Shown: positions 9,836 to 20,124, counted from the stretch's first letter. The stretch is 64,000 nucleotides of DNA from Polaribacter sp. ALD11 (GCF_002831685.1 NZ_CP025119.1:3310501-3374500); one strand, 5' to 3'. Notes: generated from the sequence alone by a model not told the origin. Translations and numbers: made by a program.

Positions 9836-9886
9836 ATAAAGGTTACATACTGCTGCAAAATATTGAAACTAGAATATAACCTTTAT
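9836..9886 (-). terminator. Possible terminator after obg
   Basis: The 10-bp inverted repeat ATAAAGGTTA / TAACCTTTAT (9836-9845, 9877-9886) has a long 31-nt loop and a T-rich exit on the minus strand. It lies downstream of the obg stop. The loop is long, so this is only a candidate. Confidence 0.35.
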
Positions 9887-9943
9887 AAAATGTAAATTAA
9901 TAAGATTCTGAAACATGTTCAGAATTATCTGTAAACGCAAATA

Positions 9944-10933
9944 TTAGTTAAGCATTTCCCAAAGTTTATCTTTCAATTCTTGCAACCCTTTTTGGGCAAC
10001 AGAAGATATAAATAAAGCTTCAACACCTTTTGGTAGGTCTGCTTTAATTTCTGCTTGCAACTCATCATCTAACATATCTGTTTTAGATATTGCCAATAAA
10101 CGGTCTTTATCTAATAACTCAGGATTGTGTTGTTTCAATTCATTTAAAAGAATTTCATATTCTTTATTAATGTCATCGCTATCTGCAGGAATTAAGAACA
10201 ACAACGCAGAGTTACGTTCTATATGACGCAAAAAACGATGCCCTAAACCTTTTCCTTCTGCAGCACCTTCTATAATTCCAGGAATATCTGCAATTACAAA
10301 TGTTTGATGATTTCTATGTTCAACAATTCCTAAGTTAGGTTTTAAGGTTGTAAAAGCATAATCTGCAATTTTTGGTTTAGCAGAGGTTAAAACAGACAGT
10401 AAGGTAGATTTTCCTGCGTTAGGAAAGCCAACCAAACCAACATCTGCTAGTAATTTTAATTCGATTCTAAACCAACCATCTAAACCATCTATACCTGGTT
10501 GTGCATATCTTGGTGTTTGGTTTGTAGAAGATTTAAAATTCCAGTTTCCAAGTCCACCTTTTCCACCAGGTAATAGAACTACCTCTTTACCATTTTCTGT
10601 AATTTCGTGTAAGATTTCGTCAGTATCGGCATCTCTAATAATAGTACCTAAGGGTACATCTATAAAAATATCTTCAGCATCACGGCCTGTACTTCTACTT
10701 TTACTTCCTGCACCACCACCTTCAGCTCTAAAATGACGTTTAAATTTTAAGTGAAACAATGTCCACATGTTTTTATCACCACGTAAAATAATGTGTCCAC
10801 CACGTCCACCATCACCACCATCAGGTCCACCTTTAGTTATGTATTTTTCTCTGTGTAAATGCACAGATCCTTGTCCTCCTTTTCCAGAGGATGCGTAAAT
10901 TTTTATGTAATCGACAAAATTTCCTTCAGTCAT
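9944..10933 (-). CDS. obg: GTPase Obg/CgtA
   Basis: This 329-aa Obg-family GTPase acts in 50S ribosome assembly and the stress response. The N-terminal Gly-rich OBG fold spans about 1-158 ([30 protein letters not shown]). The G domain follows, with P-loop GFPNAGKS (about 167), switch [25 protein letters not shown] and SKTDM. There is no C-terminal OCT extension, which gives the short form usual in Bacteroidota. It is preceded by the HPRT-adk gene on the same strand about 76 bp upstream and may be cotranscribed with it. Confidence 0.96.
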   Translation of the reverse strand: MTEGNFVDYIKIYASSGKGGQGSVHLHREKYITKGGPDGGDGGRGGHIILRGDKNMWTLFHLKFKRHFRAEGGGAGSKSRSTGRDAEDIFIDVPLGTIIRDADTDEILHEITENGKEVVLLPGGKGGLGNWNFKSSTNQTPRYAQPGIDGLDGWFRIELKLLADVGLVGFPNAGKSTLLSVLTSAKPKIADYAFTTLKPNLGIVEHRNHQTFVIADIPGIIEGAAEGKGLGHRFLRHIERNSALLFLIPADSDDINKEYEILLNELKQHNPELLDKDRLLAISKTDMLDDELQAEIKADLPKGVEALFISSVAQKGLQELKDKLWEMLN

Positions 10934-11009
10934 GTTTTCTGTTTAATTATGTAATTGCTTAATAGTGTAATTAAAAAGATACCTATTAAACATTTGCAAA
11001 GTTACGCCT

Positions 11010-12128
11010 TTAAAGGGTATCAAACACTTTAGAAATTCGTTGTGTAATTTCTTCTACAGAACCTACACCATTAATTCCGTAGTATTTATTTTGATCATCA
11101 AAATAATCCTTTAAAATAGCTGTTTTTGTATTGTATTCATTAAAACGATTTCTGATTTTACTTTCATCAGTATCATCCGTTCTTCCACTTGTTTTTCCTC
11201 TTTCTAATAAACGAGTTACCAAAATATCTTCTGGCACCTCAAGTGCAATCATTCCATTTACTTGTTCTCCTTTTTCAGCTAAAAAGATATCTAAAGCTTC
11301 TGCTTGAGATTGTGTTCTAGGAAAACCATCAAAAATAAAGCCATTTGCATCTGCATTTTTTTCTACCTCTGCTTTTAGCATCTCTATGGTAACTTCATCT
11401 GGCACCAAATCGCCTTCATCCATATATTTTTTAGCCAACAAGCCTAATTTTGTTTCGTTTTTAATATTGAAACGAAAGACATCTCCAGTAGAAATATGTA
11501 GTAGATTGTACATATTTTTTAAAAATTCTGCTTGTGTTCCTTTTCCGGCTCCTGGAGGGCCAAATAATACGATGTTTTTCATTTTTGGTTTTGTTGATAG
11601 TTGATATATTTCTGGATAATTTCTTCCTAAGCCATTATAGTCTAAACCATAACCAACAATAAATTTATCATCAATACTTAGACCGATATAATCTATTGGT
11701 AACTCTTTTCTAAAAACCTCTGGTTTAAAAAATAAAGTAGCTATTTTTAGTTGTTTTACGTTTTTGTCTCTAAAGATATTATAAATTTCTTGAAGTGTGG
11801 TACCTGTGTCTATAATGTCTTCTAATATGATAACCGTTCTGCCTGTTAAATCTTCATTAAGACCAACTAGGTGTTTTACATTGTCTGTTGTAGAAGTACC
11901 TTCATAGGAAGCTAATTTAACAAAAGAAATTTCACAGTCACCTTCGAACTCTCTCATAAAATCTGCTGCAAATAAAAAACAACCATTTAAAATACCAACA
12001 AAAACAGGTACTTCATCTTTAGGTAAATCTGCTTTTACGCTTTTTGCTAAATATTTTACAATTGCCGAAATTTTTTCCCTACTAATAAAAGGCTTAAAAT
12101 ATAAATCTTGAAGTTTTATAATACTCAT
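11010..12128 (-). CDS. adk: Bifunctional hypoxanthine phosphoribosyltransferase-adenylate kinase
   Basis: One frame encodes two purine enzymes. Residues 1-180 are HPRT (VPVFVGILNGCFLFAADFMRE; PRPP-binding VIILEDIIDTGTTLQE), which salvages hypoxanthine/guanine. Residues about 183-372 are adenylate kinase (P-loop FGPPGAGKGTQ, DGFPRTQSQAEAL, short LID around RGKTSGRTDD), which balances AMP/ADP/ATP. The start at 12128 (MSIIKLQDL) was chosen over an ATG at 12203, because the longer version would run through the secDF terminator hairpin and adds a non-homologous tail. Related flavobacterial adk genes are similarly long, so the fusion is a lineage trait rather than an assembly error (recalled, not searched). 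Confidence 0.92.
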   Translation of the reverse strand: MSIIKLQDLYFKPFISREKISAIVKYLAKSVKADLPKDEVPVFVGILNGCFLFAADFMREFEGDCEISFVKLASYEGTSTTDNVKHLVGLNEDLTGRTVIILEDIIDTGTTLQEIYNIFRDKNVKQLKIATLFFKPEVFRKELPIDYIGLSIDDKFIVGYGLDYNGLGRNYPEIYQLSTKPKMKNIVLFGPPGAGKGTQAEFLKNMYNLLHISTGDVFRFNIKNETKLGLLAKKYMDEGDLVPDEVTIEMLKAEVEKNADANGFIFDGFPRTQSQAEALDIFLAEKGEQVNGMIALEVPEDILVTRLLERGKTSGRTDDTDESKIRNRFNEYNTKTAILKDYFDDQNKYYGINGVGSVEEITQRISKVFDTL

Positions 12129-12162
12129 AAGAGTGCAAATATAACTGCTATTATTGAAATGA

Positions 12163-12218
12163 AAAAACCGTTTTCTTATGAATTGCTGAAACAAGTACAG
12201 CACAAGAAAACGGTTTTT
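12163..12218 (-). terminator. Two-tier terminator after secDF
   Basis: A perfect 15-bp inverted repeat (AAAAACCGTTTTCTT at 12163-12177, complement at 12204-12218) encloses a second small stem TGCTG/CAGCA. T-runs on both sides make it work in either direction. It sits between the secDF stop and the HPRT-adk start. Confidence 0.8.
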
Positions 12219-12235
12219 AATATGTTAAATTAGAA

Positions 12236-15235
12236 CTAGTTGTTCTTTTCTTCTTTTTTAGAAGTATCATACATTATTGGTGTTGCAACAAATAATGATG
12301 AATATGTACCAACTATAACACCTACAATTAGTGCAAACATAAATCCTTTAATAGAATCTCCACCAAATAAGAAGATTGCTAACATTACTAATAATGTTGT
12401 TAAAGAAGTATTTATTGTTCTTCCTAAAGTAGAACTTAAAGCTTTATCTACAACTCTGCTATATTTCCATTCTGGGTGTGTTCCTGTAAATTCTCTAATT
12501 CTATCAAAGATAACCACAGTATCATTTAAGGAATAACCAACAACCGTTAAAATGGCGGCTATAAAAGATTGACCGATTTCCATATCGAAAGGCATGAAAC
12601 TATATGTGATAGAGAATACAGCTAATACGATTAATACATCATGAAAAACTGCAATTACCGCTCCAATAGAGAAAGATACTTTTCTAAAACGTAATAAAAT
12701 GTATAAGAAAACAACTAGTAAAGATCCAAAAACAGCATATAAAGCATCTGTTTTAATATCATCTGCAATAGTTGGTTCTACCTTAATGTAACTCATTACA
12801 CCAGAACCTTCTTTTTCAAAACCTGGTTTAAAGTTATCATAAGTTGTGTCTCCTAGGTAAGATTTTAATCCAGTAAATAAAGTGTTTTGAACTTCTTCAT
12901 CTACTTCTTGTCCTTCATCATCAATTCTATAAGCAGTTGTTATTTTTAATTGATTTGGCGTTCCGTATGTTTTTACTTCAGGTGCAGAACCAAAAGCATC
13001 TTTTAATGTTTCTGCAACTTTAGTAGAATTCATGTCTTGATCGAAACGAACAACAAAAGAACGACCTCCTTTAAAGTCTACACCCTGTTTTAATCCGATT
13101 GAAAAGATTGAAATAAGACCACCAATAATAATTGTTCCAGAAATGATATATGCAATTTTACGTTTCTTTAAGAACTCTACACTAATATTCTGAAACCATC
13201 CTTTAGAGATAGAAGTGTTAAAAGTTAACTTAGAGTTTTTATTTACAGCTCCATCAATTAATAAACGAGTAATAAATACAGCAGTAAATAAAGAGGTTGC
13301 GATACCAATCATTAAAGTTAAAGCAAAACCTTTAATTGGTCCTGTTCCAAAAACAAATAAGATAATACCTGTTAAAAGAGTGGTAATGTTTGCATCAATA
13401 ATTGCAGATAACGCTCCTTTTACAGAGAACCCTTCTTCTACAGATTGTTTTAACCCTTTCTTCTTAAATAAACTTTCTTTAATTCTTTCGAAGATAATTA
13501 CGTTTGCATCAACAGACATACCAATTGTTAAAATAATACCAGCAATACCAGGTAATGTTAACACAGCGTTGAAAGACGCTAAAATTCCGAAGATGAATAA
13601 GATATTTACAATAAGTGCAATATTGGCATATAAACCAGCTTTACCATAGTATAAGATCATCCAAAGTAAAACCAATAAAATTGCTAAACCAAATGAAAGG
13701 AAACTAGCGTCTATTGCTTCTTGTCCTAAAGAGGGACCAACAACTTCTATTTGAATAATTCTTGCAGCAGCTGGTAATTTACCTGCTTTTAATACAGTAG
13801 CAATATCTTCTGCCTCTTCAATAGTCATGCTACCACCAGAAATAGAAGTACTACCTCCTGTAATTGCATTGTTTACTGTTGGTGCAGTGTATACATTGTT
13901 ATCTAAAACTACTGCAATAAATTTATCTTTTTGTGCAGCTAAATCTGTTGTTAGTTTTGCCCAATCTTTAGAAGCACCACTATTCATAGTCATGCTAACT
14001 TCAGGTTTATTTAATTGACTAAAAACTTGAGAAGCATCTAAAATAACATCGCCTTCTAAAGGGGCAACATCATTTCTATTTGATTTTATTGCATATAAAG
14101 CAACTAATTCATCCGCTTCAAAGTCACTGTTTTCAGTTCCTGGTTGTTGCGTAGAAAAAGATTTATAATCCCATAAGAATTTTACATAACGTAATTCATT
14201 AGGTAGTAAATCTCTAATTTCTTTTCTTTTTAATAAGTCATTTACAGTTGCTGTATCTATAACTTTAGCATACCCAATTGTAGAGCTTAATTGCGCCTGC
14301 ATTGGACTTAAGTAAGAGAAAAGCATTTTTTGGTTTACTTGTGTAGAATCGATAGATTCTCCTAATAAATCATCAATATCATCTTTTTTAACAGTGTCTT
14401 TAACTTTTTCAGTTACAGAAGTATCTTTTAATAATTCTATAGATTTAGAATTTGCTATAGATAAATATTGTAAAACTTCTGCATTAGAATATACTTCCCA
14501 AAACTGTAATTCAGCTTTACTAGTAATTAAAGAAGTTACACGTTCAATATCTTTAGCGCCTGGTAATTCAATTTGAATTCTACCAGAATTTCCAATTCTT
14601 TGAATGTTAGGAGAGGCTACACCAAATTTATCAATTCTACTTCTTAAAACTTCAAAAGCAGTACCAATAGAACTATTAATTTCTTTTTGTAAAGTTTCTC
14701 TAACAGAAATATTGTTTTCATTAAAAGAAATTTTCTCACTTAATCCTTTTGTTCCAAAAATTGAAGGATCACTTAATTTAGTGTCTCCAGCAATTTTTTG
14801 AAATTCTTCGAAGAATAAGTCTAAATAATTTGAATTACTACTTTTTTGCTTTTCATCTGCAGCTTCTAAAGCTTTATTAAAAGCTTCATTTTTAGAATCG
14901 TTAGACAAATTCTTTAAAACCTCTTTAACAGAAACTTGTAAGATAGCATTAATACCACCTTTTAAATCAAGACCAAGATTCATTTCTTTGTCTCTAACAT
15001 CATTGTAGGTATATTTAGCAATACCTAAATTAATAATGTCTTTGTTTGCAACACTGTCTAAATATTTCTTTTCAGAAGCAGCTTTCTTTCTTGCATTATT
15101 ATCAGTTACCTTTAATTCAGCATATTCTTTAGCATCCGTTTCTACTTTGTTTGCTAAGAATGTGAATGATAGTTGATATAAACTCACTATTCCGAAAAGA
15201 ATAGCAAATACTTTAATCAGTCCTTTGTTTTGCAT
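12236..15235 (-). CDS. secDF: Protein translocase subunit SecDF (fused SecD-SecF)
   Basis: The 999-aa inner-membrane RND-type protein uses the proton gradient to pull preproteins through SecYEG. The SecD half has membrane segment 1 at about 7-27, DLKGGINAILQV (P1 head start), a large periplasmic domain and a five-helix bundle (LPGIAGIILTIGMSVDANVIIFERIKE). The SecF half starts near 690, with VDFKGGRSFVVRF and a second bundle (VVGYSLNDTVVIFDRIRE). SecD-SecF fusion is normal in Bacteroidota. The long periplasmic insertion between SecD P1 and the bundle (about 120-440) is larger than in E. coli. Confidence 0.96.
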   Translation of the reverse strand: MQNKGLIKVFAILFGIVSLYQLSFTFLANKVETDAKEYAELKVTDNNARKKAASEKKYLDSVANKDIINLGIAKYTYNDVRDKEMNLGLDLKGGINAILQVSVKEVLKNLSNDSKNEAFNKALEAADEKQKSSNSNYLDLFFEEFQKIAGDTKLSDPSIFGTKGLSEKISFNENNISVRETLQKEINSSIGTAFEVLRSRIDKFGVASPNIQRIGNSGRIQIELPGAKDIERVTSLITSKAELQFWEVYSNAEVLQYLSIANSKSIELLKDTSVTEKVKDTVKKDDIDDLLGESIDSTQVNQKMLFSYLSPMQAQLSSTIGYAKVIDTATVNDLLKRKEIRDLLPNELRYVKFLWDYKSFSTQQPGTENSDFEADELVALYAIKSNRNDVAPLEGDVILDASQVFSQLNKPEVSMTMNSGASKDWAKLTTDLAAQKDKFIAVVLDNNVYTAPTVNNAITGGSTSISGGSMTIEEAEDIATVLKAGKLPAAARIIQIEVVGPSLGQEAIDASFLSFGLAILLVLLWMILYYGKAGLYANIALIVNILFIFGILASFNAVLTLPGIAGIILTIGMSVDANVIIFERIKESLFKKKGLKQSVEEGFSVKGALSAIIDANITTLLTGIILFVFGTGPIKGFALTLMIGIATSLFTAVFITRLLIDGAVNKNSKLTFNTSISKGWFQNISVEFLKKRKIAYIISGTIIIGGLISIFSIGLKQGVDFKGGRSFVVRFDQDMNSTKVAETLKDAFGSAPEVKTYGTPNQLKITTAYRIDDEGQEVDEEVQNTLFTGLKSYLGDTTYDNFKPGFEKEGSGVMSYIKVEPTIADDIKTDALYAVFGSLLVVFLYILLRFRKVSFSIGAVIAVFHDVLIVLAVFSITYSFMPFDMEIGQSFIAAILTVVGYSLNDTVVIFDRIREFTGTHPEWKYSRVVDKALSSTLGRTINTSLTTLLVMLAIFLFGGDSIKGFMFALIVGVIVGTYSSLFVATPIMYDTSKKEEKNN

Positions 15236-15276
15236 GTTCGTTATTTTATGTCGACTTTCTTTTTTTTAAAAACGAG

Positions 15277-15307
15277 CAAATATATTGTTTCTCGTAAAAT
15301 CTGACAA
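15277..15307 (-). promoter_or_regulatory. Bacteroidota-type promoter of secDF
   Basis: On the minus strand, -33 TTG (15305-15307) and -7 TATATTTG (15277-15284) are separated by 20 nt, matching the TTG-N17-23-TAnnTTTG pattern of the primary sigma factor of this phylum. It stands about 40 bp before the secDF start codon. Confidence 0.65.
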
Positions 15308-15392
15308 TTATTTTTGGTGATTGTTTTTTGTTATTTATAGTGTGATACTCCTAAATTTAAAGGGGTTGCAAAAAATGGAAATGAGTACATTT

Positions 15393-15995
15393 TTAGCTAA
15401 TGTAGTTTTGGGGGCCAGCTCTAACTTCTGGCTCTTTGTAAGAAGTTCTGTTCTTTGTAAAAGAATTGTTTTTATTAACTTTATATGCAATTTTATAAAG
15501 TTGATCTGTTTTGTGTTGCTCTAAGTTTTTTGCGAGAGCCAAGTAATTTACAGTTGTAAACCTATCCGAATTATATTTTATTTCAAATACAAATTGATCA
15601 TCTAAATTAGAGATATCAGTTTTAACTGTTAGTTCATGAATATCAATATTGTAATTAGAAGAGTTGTTATTATCTTCTTTGTCTTTAGAATTTTGATTTA
15701 GAATTAATTTATGCTGACTTTTGAGAACTTCTTTAATATTATTTATGCCAACAGCACTATAATAAGAAATTTTTAAAGTGCCTTTTTTGTTTGTTTTGAT
15801 TGTAATATTTACAACGCCAAGTTTTATTAGTTCTTCTTTTACTTTAGCAACGGTGTTTTTAATATTTTTTTTGTTGATTTTAGAGTCAATAAACTCTAGA
15901 ACAATTTCTTGATTTGGTATTGAAATTTGCTCCTGAGATGCACTAAAGTAGAGAAATAATAAAAAGAAAGTACTAATGTACCATTTTGCTTGCAT
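15393..15995 (-). CDS. Secreted protein of unknown function
   Basis: I do not recognise this 200-aa protein. It starts with a clear signal peptide (AKWYISTFFLLFLYFSASQ, cleavage near 20). After that it is a mixed alpha/beta protein rich in Lys and Asn, with two repeated-looking beta-alpha units (VVNITIKTNKKGTLKISYYSA; LTVKTDISNLDDQFVFEIKY). The C-terminus ends in EPEVRAGPQNYIS. It is a single gene between secDF and the divergent fhs. A periplasmic location is inferred from the signal peptide and the absence of a lipobox. Confidence 0.7.
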   Translation of the reverse strand: MQAKWYISTFFLLFLYFSASQEQISIPNQEIVLEFIDSKINKKNIKNTVAKVKEELIKLGVVNITIKTNKKGTLKISYYSAVGINNIKEVLKSQHKLILNQNSKDKEDNNNSSNYNIDIHELTVKTDISNLDDQFVFEIKYNSDRFTTVNYLALAKNLEQHKTDQLYKIAYKVNKNNSFTKNRTSYKEPEVRAGPQNYIS

Positions 15996-16103
15996 GAGTC
16001 AAATATATAAAAATATTGCTTCTTAGTTCTTAATTAAAGAATCTTATTTAATTCTGTAATACGTAGTTTTATAGTGTAATGGTATAAGAGTTTTAAATAT
16101 TCT

Positions 16104-16111
16104 TATTTTTG
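16104..16111 (+). promoter_or_regulatory. Candidate -7 element for fhs
   Basis: TATTTTTG matches TAnnTTTG, 52 bp before the fhs ATG. No clear TTTG is seen at the -33 position, so only the -7 element is supported. Confidence 0.4.
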
Positions 16112-16163
16112 ACTATATTTATTCTCTTAAAAATCAAAAAACAATAATACGTAAATAGTAGCT

Positions 16164-17840
16164 ATGGAACATCAATCTGATATTGCAATTGCGCAAGCAA
16201 AAACACTGCAACATATAAAAAATATTGCTAAAAAATTAAATATAGAAGAGGACGACTTAGAAATGTACGGGAAGTACAAAGCAAAATTACCATTATCTTT
16301 AATAGATGATGAAAAAATAAAAAGCAACAATTTAGTTTTGGTTACCGCCTTAACACCAACACCTGCAGGTGAAGGGAAAACTACCGTTTCTATTGGTTTA
16401 ACGGAAGGTTTAAATAAAATAGGAAAACAAGCAACCGTTGTTCTAAGAGAGCCTTCTTTGGGGCCTATTTTTGGAATGAAAGGTGGCGCTGCTGGTGGAG
16501 GATATTCGCAAGTTGTACCAATGGAAGATATTAATTTACATTTTACGGGAGATTTTAATGCGGTCGAAAAGGCAAATAATTTATTATCAGCATTAATAGA
16601 TAACAACATTCAAAGTAAAACCAATAACTTAAACATAGATCCTAGAACTATTCTATGGAAGCGTGTGATAGATATGAACGATAGATCTCTGCGTGATATT
16701 ACCATTGGTTTAGGAGGTACTTCTAACGGTGTGCCAAGGCAAGACGGGTTTAATATTACTCCCGCTTCTGAAGTGATGGCAATACTTTGTATGGCTTCAA
16801 ATTTAGAAAATTTAAAAGAACGTTTAGGAAACATTTTTATCGGTTTCACTTTTGATAGAAAACCGATTTTTGCAAGAGATTTAAAAGCCGAAAATGCGAT
16901 GGCTATTTTGTTGAAAGATGCCATTAAACCTAATTTAGTGCAGACATTAGAAGAAAATCCTGCGATTATTCATGGCGGACCGTTTGCAAACATTGCGCAA
17001 GGAACAAATACTATTATTGCGACTAAAATGGGACTGTCATTATCTAACTATGTTGTTACTGAAGCAGGTTTTGGTGCGGATTTAGGAGCTGAAAAGTTTT
17101 TGAATATCAAGTCTCAGTTTGCGAATCTAAACCCTAAATGTGTGGTTTTGGTTGCTACTATTAGAGCTTTACGTCATCATGGAGGTGCTAAATCAGAAGA
17201 GTATAATACAGCAGATCTAGAAAAAGTGAAAGACGGATTTAAAAATCTTGAAAAGCATATTGAAAATATTAGAAAATTTAACATAGAACCGGTGGTTGCA
17301 ATTAATTCTTTTGTTTCAGATTCTGAAGAAGAAGTGAAGTTTGTAATTGATGCCTGTGCCAGCTTAGGAGTAAAAGCAGTTTTGTCTGAAGGTTGGGCAA
17401 ATGGAGGTGAAGGAACTAAAAAATTAGCCGAAGCTGTCGTAGATGTTGTAGAAAACAAAGCAACCCAATACAAACCTTTGTACAATTGGAAATCTCCTAT
17501 TAAAGAGAAGATTGAAACTATTGCAAAAGAAATTTATGGAGCAGATAAGGTTGTTTATGATACGAAGGCTGAATTAAACCTTAGAAGAATAGATAAATTA
17601 GGATTTAATAATTTTGCTGTTTGTATGGCAAAAACACAAAAATCTTTTTCAGATGATGCGAATTTAATAGGAAGACCTACTGGTTTTACAATAACCGTTC
17701 GTGAAATTGAAATAGCTGCAGGTGCAGAGTTTGTAATTCCTATCTTAGGAAAAATGATGCGAATGCCTGGGTTGCCATCAATTCCTGCGTCCGAAAATAT
17801 GAGCATTGATAATAATGGTGTTATTTCTGGATTGTCTTAA
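16164..17840 (+). CDS. fhs: Formate-tetrahydrofolate ligase
   Basis: This 558-aa cytosolic enzyme makes 10-formyl-THF from formate, THF and ATP, feeding purine and formyl-Met synthesis. The ATP-binding segment TPTPAGEGKTTVSIGL lies at about 66-81. Other family blocks are EPSLGPIFGMKGGAAGGGYSQV, HFTGDFNAVEKANNLLSALIDN and the C-terminal PTGFTITVREIEIAAGAEF / MPGLPS. Length and all blocks are intact. It stands alone on the plus strand, ended by a hairpin terminator. Confidence 0.97.
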   Translation: MEHQSDIAIAQAKTLQHIKNIAKKLNIEEDDLEMYGKYKAKLPLSLIDDEKIKSNNLVLVTALTPTPAGEGKTTVSIGLTEGLNKIGKQATVVLREPSLGPIFGMKGGAAGGGYSQVVPMEDINLHFTGDFNAVEKANNLLSALIDNNIQSKTNNLNIDPRTILWKRVIDMNDRSLRDITIGLGGTSNGVPRQDGFNITPASEVMAILCMASNLENLKERLGNIFIGFTFDRKPIFARDLKAENAMAILLKDAIKPNLVQTLEENPAIIHGGPFANIAQGTNTIIATKMGLSLSNYVVTEAGFGADLGAEKFLNIKSQFANLNPKCVVLVATIRALRHHGGAKSEEYNTADLEKVKDGFKNLEKHIENIRKFNIEPVVAINSFVSDSEEEVKFVIDACASLGVKAVLSEGWANGGEGTKKLAEAVVDVVENKATQYKPLYNWKSPIKEKIETIAKEIYGADKVVYDTKAELNLRRIDKLGFNNFAVCMAKTQKSFSDDANLIGRPTGFTITVREIEIAAGAEFVIPILGKMMRMPGLPSIPASENMSIDNNGVISGLS

Positions 17841-17844
17841 AAAG

Positions 17845-17885
17845 GAAACCTCACAGATTTTTATAACCTGTGAGGTTTCAATTTT
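17845..17885 (+). terminator. Terminator of fhs
   Basis: A 12-bp perfect stem GAAACCTCACAG / CTGTGAGGTTTC (17845-17856, 17868-17879) with an 11-nt loop is followed by CAATTTTT. It begins 5 bp after the fhs stop. Confidence 0.85.
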
Positions 17886-17936
17886 TATGTGTATAGTTCT
17901 AAATAAAATTTTGATTAAGGCATGTATGAAGTGATG

Positions 17937-20048
17937 CTATTCATTTTTTAAAATAAGAGTAATACTCAGTCTTATTTCTCCATAAGAAACTTCTTCGTTT
18001 AGTTTCTCGTAAATTGGTTTCAGTTCGATTTTTCGATCCAATTTATTAAAAGCAATTCTTACTTTATCTAGAACTTCTTTGGTAACATATTTTTCTAATA
18101 CTACTTCTTTTCCTTCCGAGTATAATTGAGATAAATGTGAGAAAATAGTGGTAATTGATAAACTTCTTTTTTCTGCAATTTCTGTCGGATTAAATCCTTC
18201 TTTATACAAGTTAAAAGTTTCTTGTATTGTAGTTGTTTTTTTAGGTTTACTTGCTCCTTTAAATTTGCGAATAACAGTCATGAATTCTTCGCCATATTTT
18301 TCCATTTTGTTCATTCCAACTCCGGAAATCGCTAGAAATTCATTTTCGGTTACAGGAAGTTCACTTGCCATTAATTTTAATGTTTTGTCATTAAAAATGA
18401 TGTAAGCTGGCATCTTCTCTTCCTTTGAAATGGAGTATCTTAATTTTTTAAGCGCTGTAAATAAATCTTTATTTGTCTCGCTTCCAATTGCTGTTTTTAC
18501 TGTTTTTGGTTCCTTCTTTTTATCGTCAGCGGTTAAAGGAGTTGTTAATCGTATTGTTTTTTCTCCTTTTAAAACCTCCCAACCGATTGGAGTTATTTTT
18601 AAAGCAGAATTTTCGCTATACATTATTTCAATCAATCCTTGGTTTGCCATTTGAATCACATAATCTCGCCAGTCGAAGAATGAAATATCCTTTCCTATTC
18701 CATATGTTTTTAGAGTGAAATACTGTTTTGTATGAATGTCTGCGTTATTGCTTCCTCTTAAGACATTTATAAGCATTGTTATTCCATCTTTTTCGCCCAT
18801 TCTTACAATTCCAGAAAGTGCTTTTTGAGTTAGAATAGTGCCTTCAAAATCTTTTGGCGGATTTTCGCAAACATCACAATTGCCACAGTTCTCTGTAAGA
18901 TGTTCTCCAAAATAAGATAATAATATTTTTCTCCTACAAGATTTAGCTTCTGCAAATTGAAGCATTCTGTTTAACTTCTCCTTTTGCATCCCTGTATTGG
19001 CACCATTATCTGCAAATTGACTATACAGCACAAAATCTCTCATATTGTAGTACAACATGGTTTCTGATGGTAATCCATCTCTTCCTGCTCTTCCTATTTC
19101 TTGGTAATAGCCTTCGAGGTTTTTAGGTAAGTTATAATGAATTACAAAACGCACATTCGATTTATCAATCCCCATTCCGAAAGCAATGGTGGCAACAATT
19201 ATTTTGGTATCGTCATTTATAAAATCGGTCTGAGTTCTTTCTCTTTCTTCGTGATTCATTCCGGCGTGATAAAATGCTACGGAATGCCCATCTTCTTTAA
19301 GATAACTGGCTACTTCTTCTGTGTTTTTTCTACTCAAACAATAAATAATACCGCTTTCGTTTTTTCTTCGTTTTATAAAAGAGACAATTTCTTGTAGCTT
19401 TTTCTTTTTTTGGACTTGCCCTCGTACTTCTATGCTTAGGTTTTTTCGGTCAAAAGAAGAAATAAATAATTTTGAGTTTGTTAAACCTAATTGTTGCTCA
19501 ATATCTTTTCTAGCAGATTTGTCTGCAGTTGCAGTTAATGCCATAAAAGGCACATTTGGAAGCGAATTTCTAAATACTTTTAATTGGGTATATTCAGGTC
19601 TAAAATCATGCCCCCACATACTTACACAATGTGCTTCGTCAATAGCAACTAATTTTATATTTAGTGCTTTTAACCAAGTGTTACGAACCGATATCAATTT
19701 TTCTGGCGATAAATACAATAATTGTAAGTCGCCATTAATAGCGCTATTAATTACTTCGTTTTCTTCTTGAGGAGATATAGAGCTGTTAAAAAAAGCTGCT
19801 TTTATTCCGTTTGATTTTAAAGCTTGTACTTGGTCTTTCATTAATGAAATAAGCGGAGAAACTACAAGTGTAATTCCATCAAAAACCAATGCAGGAATTT
19901 GGAAACACATCGATTTCCCACCACCAGTTGGCATCAGTACAAAACTATCTTTTCCGTCTATTGTTCGGTTGATGATTTCTTCTTGTAACGGACGAAAGTT
20001 TTCGTAACCAAAAATATTTTTTAAAAGGGTGTGTGTTTGTTTCTTCAA
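17937..20048 (-). CDS. recQ: ATP-dependent DNA helicase RecQ
   Basis: The 703-aa 3'-5' DNA helicase of recombination repair has Walker A in MPTGGGKSMCFQIP (about 40-53), DEAH box AIDEAHCVSMWGHDFRPEY, motif VI QEIGRAGRDGLPS, a zinc-binding cysteine cluster (CRRKILLSYFGEHL..CGNCDVC, about 375-400), a winged-helix RQC domain, an HRDC domain (about 525-595) and a C-terminal helix-turn-helix of the YpbB/RecQ type (FNPTEIAEKRSLSITTIFSHL). All parts are intact. Its C-terminus is longer than that of E. coli RecQ, which is common in this phylum. Confidence 0.96.
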   Translation of the reverse strand: MKKQTHTLLKNIFGYENFRPLQEEIINRTIDGKDSFVLMPTGGGKSMCFQIPALVFDGITLVVSPLISLMKDQVQALKSNGIKAAFFNSSISPQEENEVINSAINGDLQLLYLSPEKLISVRNTWLKALNIKLVAIDEAHCVSMWGHDFRPEYTQLKVFRNSLPNVPFMALTATADKSARKDIEQQLGLTNSKLFISSFDRKNLSIEVRGQVQKKKKLQEIVSFIKRRKNESGIIYCLSRKNTEEVASYLKEDGHSVAFYHAGMNHEERERTQTDFINDDTKIIVATIAFGMGIDKSNVRFVIHYNLPKNLEGYYQEIGRAGRDGLPSETMLYYNMRDFVLYSQFADNGANTGMQKEKLNRMLQFAEAKSCRRKILLSYFGEHLTENCGNCDVCENPPKDFEGTILTQKALSGIVRMGEKDGITMLINVLRGSNNADIHTKQYFTLKTYGIGKDISFFDWRDYVIQMANQGLIEIMYSENSALKITPIGWEVLKGEKTIRLTTPLTADDKKKEPKTVKTAIGSETNKDLFTALKKLRYSISKEEKMPAYIIFNDKTLKLMASELPVTENEFLAISGVGMNKMEKYGEEFMTVIRKFKGASKPKKTTTIQETFNLYKEGFNPTEIAEKRSLSITTIFSHLSQLYSEGKEVVLEKYVTKEVLDKVRIAFNKLDRKIELKPIYEKLNEEVSYGEIRLSITLILKNE

Positions 20049-20124
20049 TTTTTAGCAATTAAGTAGCAAAAATACGTATTGAGTCCTAGAATTGCTTAGG
20101 TATGTTTGAAAATGTTTAACAAAA

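Noticed and set aside
12129..12203. Longer N-terminus for the HPRT-adk gene
   Set aside because: The extension lies within the secDF terminator hairpin and has no HPRT homology; ATG at 12128 was taken.
15321..15524. Plus-strand open frame of 67 aa
   Set aside because: It overlaps the 3' part of the minus-strand secreted-protein gene (15393-15995) and the spacer, and shows no domain or start context.
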